NCBI GenBank assembly: GCA_036752905.1
Contig: DAIORT010000001.1
Location: 1 to 64,000 of the forward strand
DNA length: 64,000 nt
Direction: 5' to 3'
Source of the DNA: UBA4877 sp002399345
GTDB lineage: Bacteria > Bacillota > Thermoanaerobacteria > Thermoanaerobacterales > UBA4877
The notes below the pieces were generated by a model that did no database searches, was not told where the DNA came from, and worked only from the letters and a program-made list of their open reading frames with translations. The position numbers were made by a program, and so were the translations under genes. Positions 61,673-64,000 of this stretch are shown here, in pieces; the stretch's first letter is position 1, and every line of letters begins with the position of its first letter.

Positions 61673-62095
61673 GGTTACATTAGTGGCAGGTTTAAAACTT
61701 GTTACCGACCTTGAAAGGATTGCAGATCATGCTGTGGATATCTCTAATACAGTTAAAAGGATAGCTGATGAACAATATATCAAACCTCTTATCGATATAC
61801 CGAGAATGGCTGATATGGTTAAAAAATGGTTAATGAGTCATTGGATGCATATATAAATCAAGATTCTACTCGCGCCTTTGAAATAACAAAAATGGATGAT
61901 GAGATAGATTATATATATAAACAAATGTTTAGAGAGTTACTTACGTACATGATGGAAGATCCAAAAAATATTTCTCAAGTGACACAGTTTTTATTTGTAG
62001 GGCGTTATCTTGAAAGGATAGCCGATCATGCCACTAATATATGTAAATGGGTGATATATATTGATAGAGGTACACATGAAGATTTAAACAAATAA
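61673..62095 (+). pseudogene. phoU: phoU remnant (N-terminal third missing, frameshift)
   Basis: VAGLKLVTDLERIADHAVDISN is the end of the first PhoU repeat and is fused in frame to phoR. About 80 residues of PhoU and the whole pstSCAB interval are missing. Near 61822 a run of six A causes a -1 shift: restoring one A would join KRIADEQYIKPLIDIPRMAD to MVNESLDAYINQDSTRAFE. The rest (LFVGRYLERIADHATNICKW) runs to a normal PhoU end at 62095. Confidence 0.85.
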
Positions 62096-62115
62096 TTTAA
62101 TATGTATTAGCACAA

Positions 62116-62142
62116 AAATCCTGCTCCGGCAGGACTTTTTAA
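62116..62142 (+). terminator. Terminator after the pho remnant
   Basis: TCCTGC-TCCG-GCAGGA, with flanking A/T pairs, followed by CTTTTTAAT. Confidence 0.8.
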
Positions 62143-62242
62143 TGTTTGCAAATGAACTTAAAATAGCAGTGTCTTTTTCATATAAAGAATATATTTATTT
62201 GAGGATGGGCAACATAAAATCGAACATAGATGAGGTGATAAA

Positions 62243-62926
62243 ATGCCGCTGAGTTATATTATTTTAATGATTGTTTCCATTCTCATACTGCTTGGGTTTG
62301 CCCATAGGGTTTTAGACAGGCTGGGGCTCTCAGACATGGCAGCACTGGCTTTTATTATAGCCATTATAGTAGGTTCTTTTATTCCCGACGTAAAATTGAC
62401 CCATTTATTAAGTATTAACATAGGTGGAGCGATAGTGCCGCTTATATTATCAATATATGTGTTTTTAAAGGCCGACAGCAAAGGTGAGAGGGCACGTTCT
62501 GTGTTGGGATTTATGATTTCAGGTATCATTGTGTATCTGTTAGGGATATATCTTCCAGCTGAGCCGGCTTCTATAATAATTGAACCAATTTATGTATATG
62601 CTATTGTATGCGGTCTGGTTTCTTATGCAATCGGCAGATCGAGAAAGGCTGCTTTCATTTCAGGCGTAATGGGTATGATAGTTAGTGATTTAATACAATG
62701 GAGCTCAAATATGATAAGAGGTATACCGGGCACAATACGTATAGGTGGTGCGGGATTCCTTGATGCAGTGGTAATATCACCTATTATTGCCGTTTTATTA
62801 GTAGAACTAATCGGAGAAACAAGAGAAAAGATACAGGGAGGTACATCACAAAATAAGTCACAGGAAACCAAATTTTCGCGGCCCTTTGGGGAGGTTATCC
62901 ATAATGATCAAAAAGACAAAAAATAA
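62243..62926 (+). CDS. DUF1614 family membrane protein
   Basis: 227 residues with seven or so membrane segments. LGLSDMAALAFIIAIIVGSFI, NIGGAIVPLILSIYV, FISGVMGMIVSDLIQ and IGGAGFLDAVVISPIIAVLLVE are DUF1614 patterns. Function unknown, with occurrence mainly in Clostridia and archaea. ATG 62243 after GATGAGGTGA. It overlaps spoIIP by 23 nt, so the two are co-transcribed and it may share sporulation timing. Confidence 0.8.
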   Translation: MPLSYIILMIVSILILLGFAHRVLDRLGLSDMAALAFIIAIIVGSFIPDVKLTHLLSINIGGAIVPLILSIYVFLKADSKGERARSVLGFMISGIIVYLLGIYLPAEPASIIIEPIYVYAIVCGLVSYAIGRSRKAAFISGVMGMIVSDLIQWSSNMIRGIPGTIRIGGAGFLDAVVISPIIAVLLVELIGETREKIQGGTSQNKSQETKFSRPFGEVIHNDQKDKK

Positions 62927-64000
62927 GATTTTGTTTATACTTTTGCTTCTGATATCCTTGGTTAATATCCTTCCTTTTAGCACCTGTGCGGATGAGTGGT
63001 ATGGGGAATCAGAAAAATATTATTCTGTTTATACTAAAGATAAAGATAAGCCTCTGTTTATGACGGCATGGGAAATTGCTATAAATGATGAATATTTAAG
63101 CTCAGATAATAAGCTTTATAAAATAAATAAAATAGATAACAAAAACTATAAGGCTTATGCCAAATATATAAAAGATGTAAAATTACCGGATGTAAATACT
63201 TCAGATAGCATGGAAACGGCCGCACGGCAAGATTTACCGAAGATCGGTTTGCTTTCTACACATAGTGATGAATCTTATCTGCCGACAGATGGTAAAGCAT
63301 CAGTTAATGGCAGGGGAGGTATCTATGATGTTGATAATGCACTTAAGAAAGGGCTGGAAAAAAACGGTATAGATGTGGACGTGGATAGATCGGTATATCT
63401 TCCTCATGATGCTAAAGCTTATTCACGGTCACGAAGTGGTATTTTGAATTTAGCTAAAAATGGATCCAGCATAATATTTGATGTTCATCGTGATGCGGTG
63501 CCACCGGAGGAATATGTACGAAAAATTGACGGTAAAAATGCTTCCGGGATAAGGATAGTCGTGGGCAGAGCTAATCCAAACAGGAAAGCCAATGCTGAAC
63601 TTGCGTATAGATTAAAAGCGACCAGTGATAAATTATATCCGGGAATGGTAAAAGATATATTTTTTGGACATGGAAGTTATAATCAGGATCTGGGACCTAA
63701 TGTATTACTATTGGAGTTTGGTACGCACACAATACATAAAGAACGTGCCGAGGTATCAGCTACAATGTTTTCCAATGTGATTGACCGTTCTCTGTATGGT
63801 GCAAATTCAAAAAATGAAAAAGCTCCCATAAATGTGGTAAAATCTACACCGGGGCAAAAGTCTATTGCTAAAAGGAATATAGTACTATTCATAGTTTTAG
63901 CTGCCGTAGGTGTGACAGGGTTTGTTTTTTTAAGCATGGGTGATAAAGAATGGAAAAGTAAAATTGGAAATTATTTTTCCGGCTACTTTGGGAGATTTAA
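62904..64000 (+). CDS. spoIIP: Stage II sporulation protein P (SpoIIP), 3' end outside window
   Basis: An uninterrupted frame from ATG 62904 (GAGG nine bases upstream) to the window edge, about 365 codons. A signal/anchor segment (KILFILLLLISLVNILPF) is followed by the amidase domain: LLSTHSDESYLPTDG, GGIYDVDNALKKGLEKNG, SRSRSGIL, IIFDVHRDAVPPEEY, IVVGRANPNRKAN and LLLEFGTH. These carry the zinc ligands and catalytic acid of SpoIIP, which with SpoIID and SpoIIM degrades septal peptidoglycan during engulfment. A further membrane helix (IVLFIVLAAVGVTGFVFL) appears near the end of the visible part. Confidence 0.9.
   Translation, partial: MIKKTKNKILFILLLLISLVNILPFSTCADEWYGESEKYYSVYTKDKDKPLFMTAWEIAINDEYLSSDNKLYKINKIDNKNYKAYAKYIKDVKLPDVNTSDSMETAARQDLPKIGLLSTHSDESYLPTDGKASVNGRGGIYDVDNALKKGLEKNGIDVDVDRSVYLPHDAKAYSRSRSGILNLAKNGSSIIFDVHRDAVPPEEYVRKIDGKNASGIRIVVGRANPNRKANAELAYRLKATSDKLYPGMVKDIFFGHGSYNQDLGPNVLLLEFGTHTIHKERAEVSATMFSNVIDRSLYGANSKNEKAPINVVKSTPGQKSIAKRNIVLFIVLAAVGVTGFVFLSMGDKEWKSKIGNYFSGYFGRF

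Noticed and set aside
60612..61856. Reading the kinase frame as one intact 414-residue protein
   Set aside because: It lacks the sensor half and its last 60 codons are phoU sequence followed by a frameshift, so it is a deletion product.
61826..62095. Calling the last pho frame a small independent PhoU-like gene
   Set aside because: There is no ribosome site, and adding one A upstream joins it to the preceding phoU sequence.
1..64000. CRISPR arrays, insertion sequences, prophage or integrase genes
   Set aside because: No regularly spaced repeats, transposase or integrase motifs, or terminal inverted repeats of that kind were seen.

Overview
The window comes from a low-GC, endospore-forming Firmicute, most likely an anaerobe of the class Clostridia. 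The evidence is the complete spoIIGA-sigE-sigG block, SpoIIP, SpoVB-like and YhcN-type sporulation proteins, a meso-DAP type murE, clostridial-type gene order around the division and cell wall (dcw) cluster, A+T-rich intergenic DNA, strong AGGAGG ribosome sites and frequent TTG/GTG starts. No phage, insertion sequence or CRISPR array is visible.

Layout. 1-260: the 3' part of a tRNA-Val and a complete tRNA-Ala with its own promoter and terminator. 360-1310: an eroded locus holding a cobalamin-riboswitch leader whose aptamer core is deleted, then a response-regulator fragment joined to fragments of an ABC permease. 1371-8477: an intact cobalamin riboswitch in front of a three-subunit chelatase operon (BchI-like and BchD-like AAA+ proteins, CobN-like large subunit). 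8497-9813 (minus): an ECF S component and a methyltransferase behind a promoter and an attenuator-like leader. 9846-13964: a MarR regulator and a heterodimeric ABC exporter. 13964-17155: a short-chain dehydrogenase and a convergent pair made of a C35-type terpene synthase (YtpB family) and a polyprenyl diphosphate synthase. 17252-24001: DNA repair genes (MagIII-like glycosylase, PolX), an Mrp iron-sulfur carrier, a DUF255 protein and a stalk-domain exoprotein. 24020-26682 (minus): a nitrate/sulfonate/taurine-type ABC importer. 26806-36092: transporters, DUF441, a SpoVB-like flippase, a NifU-type scaffold, cysteine desulfurase plus ThiI, YchF and a YhcN-like lipoprotein. 36177-38749: an inactive/active M16 peptidase pair.

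38812-55832 is the dcw cluster: mraZ (with its 10-nt operator repeats), rsmH, ftsL, ftsI/spoVD, murE, murF, mraY, murD, ftsW/spoVE, murG, murA, divIB, a DUF881 gene, sbp, ftsA and ftsZ. It carries lipid II synthesis, septal polymerisation and Z-ring formation; murB, murC and ddl are absent from the window. It runs into the sporulation sigma block spoIIGA-sigE-sigG (55985-58461), then ylmC, nrdR and pgeF. 60169-62095 is a second eroded locus: phoP with a nonsense codon and no DNA-binding domain, phoR without its sensor region, and a phoR-phoU junction that has removed the place where pstSCAB normally lies. The window ends in spoIIP, which runs off the edge.

Most notable: (1) a duplicated cobalamin riboswitch leader in which one copy has lost exactly the aptamer; (2) a sigG leader hairpin that buries the ribosome site, with a sigma-F-like promoter placed so that its own transcripts would lack the 5' arm; (3) two separate two-component/ABC operons collapsed by multiple deletions; (4) an unassigned structured leader in front of an ECF S gene; (5) a sigma-F-like promoter in front of the terpene synthase. 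Function calls rest on recognised motifs and family memory; no database search was run.
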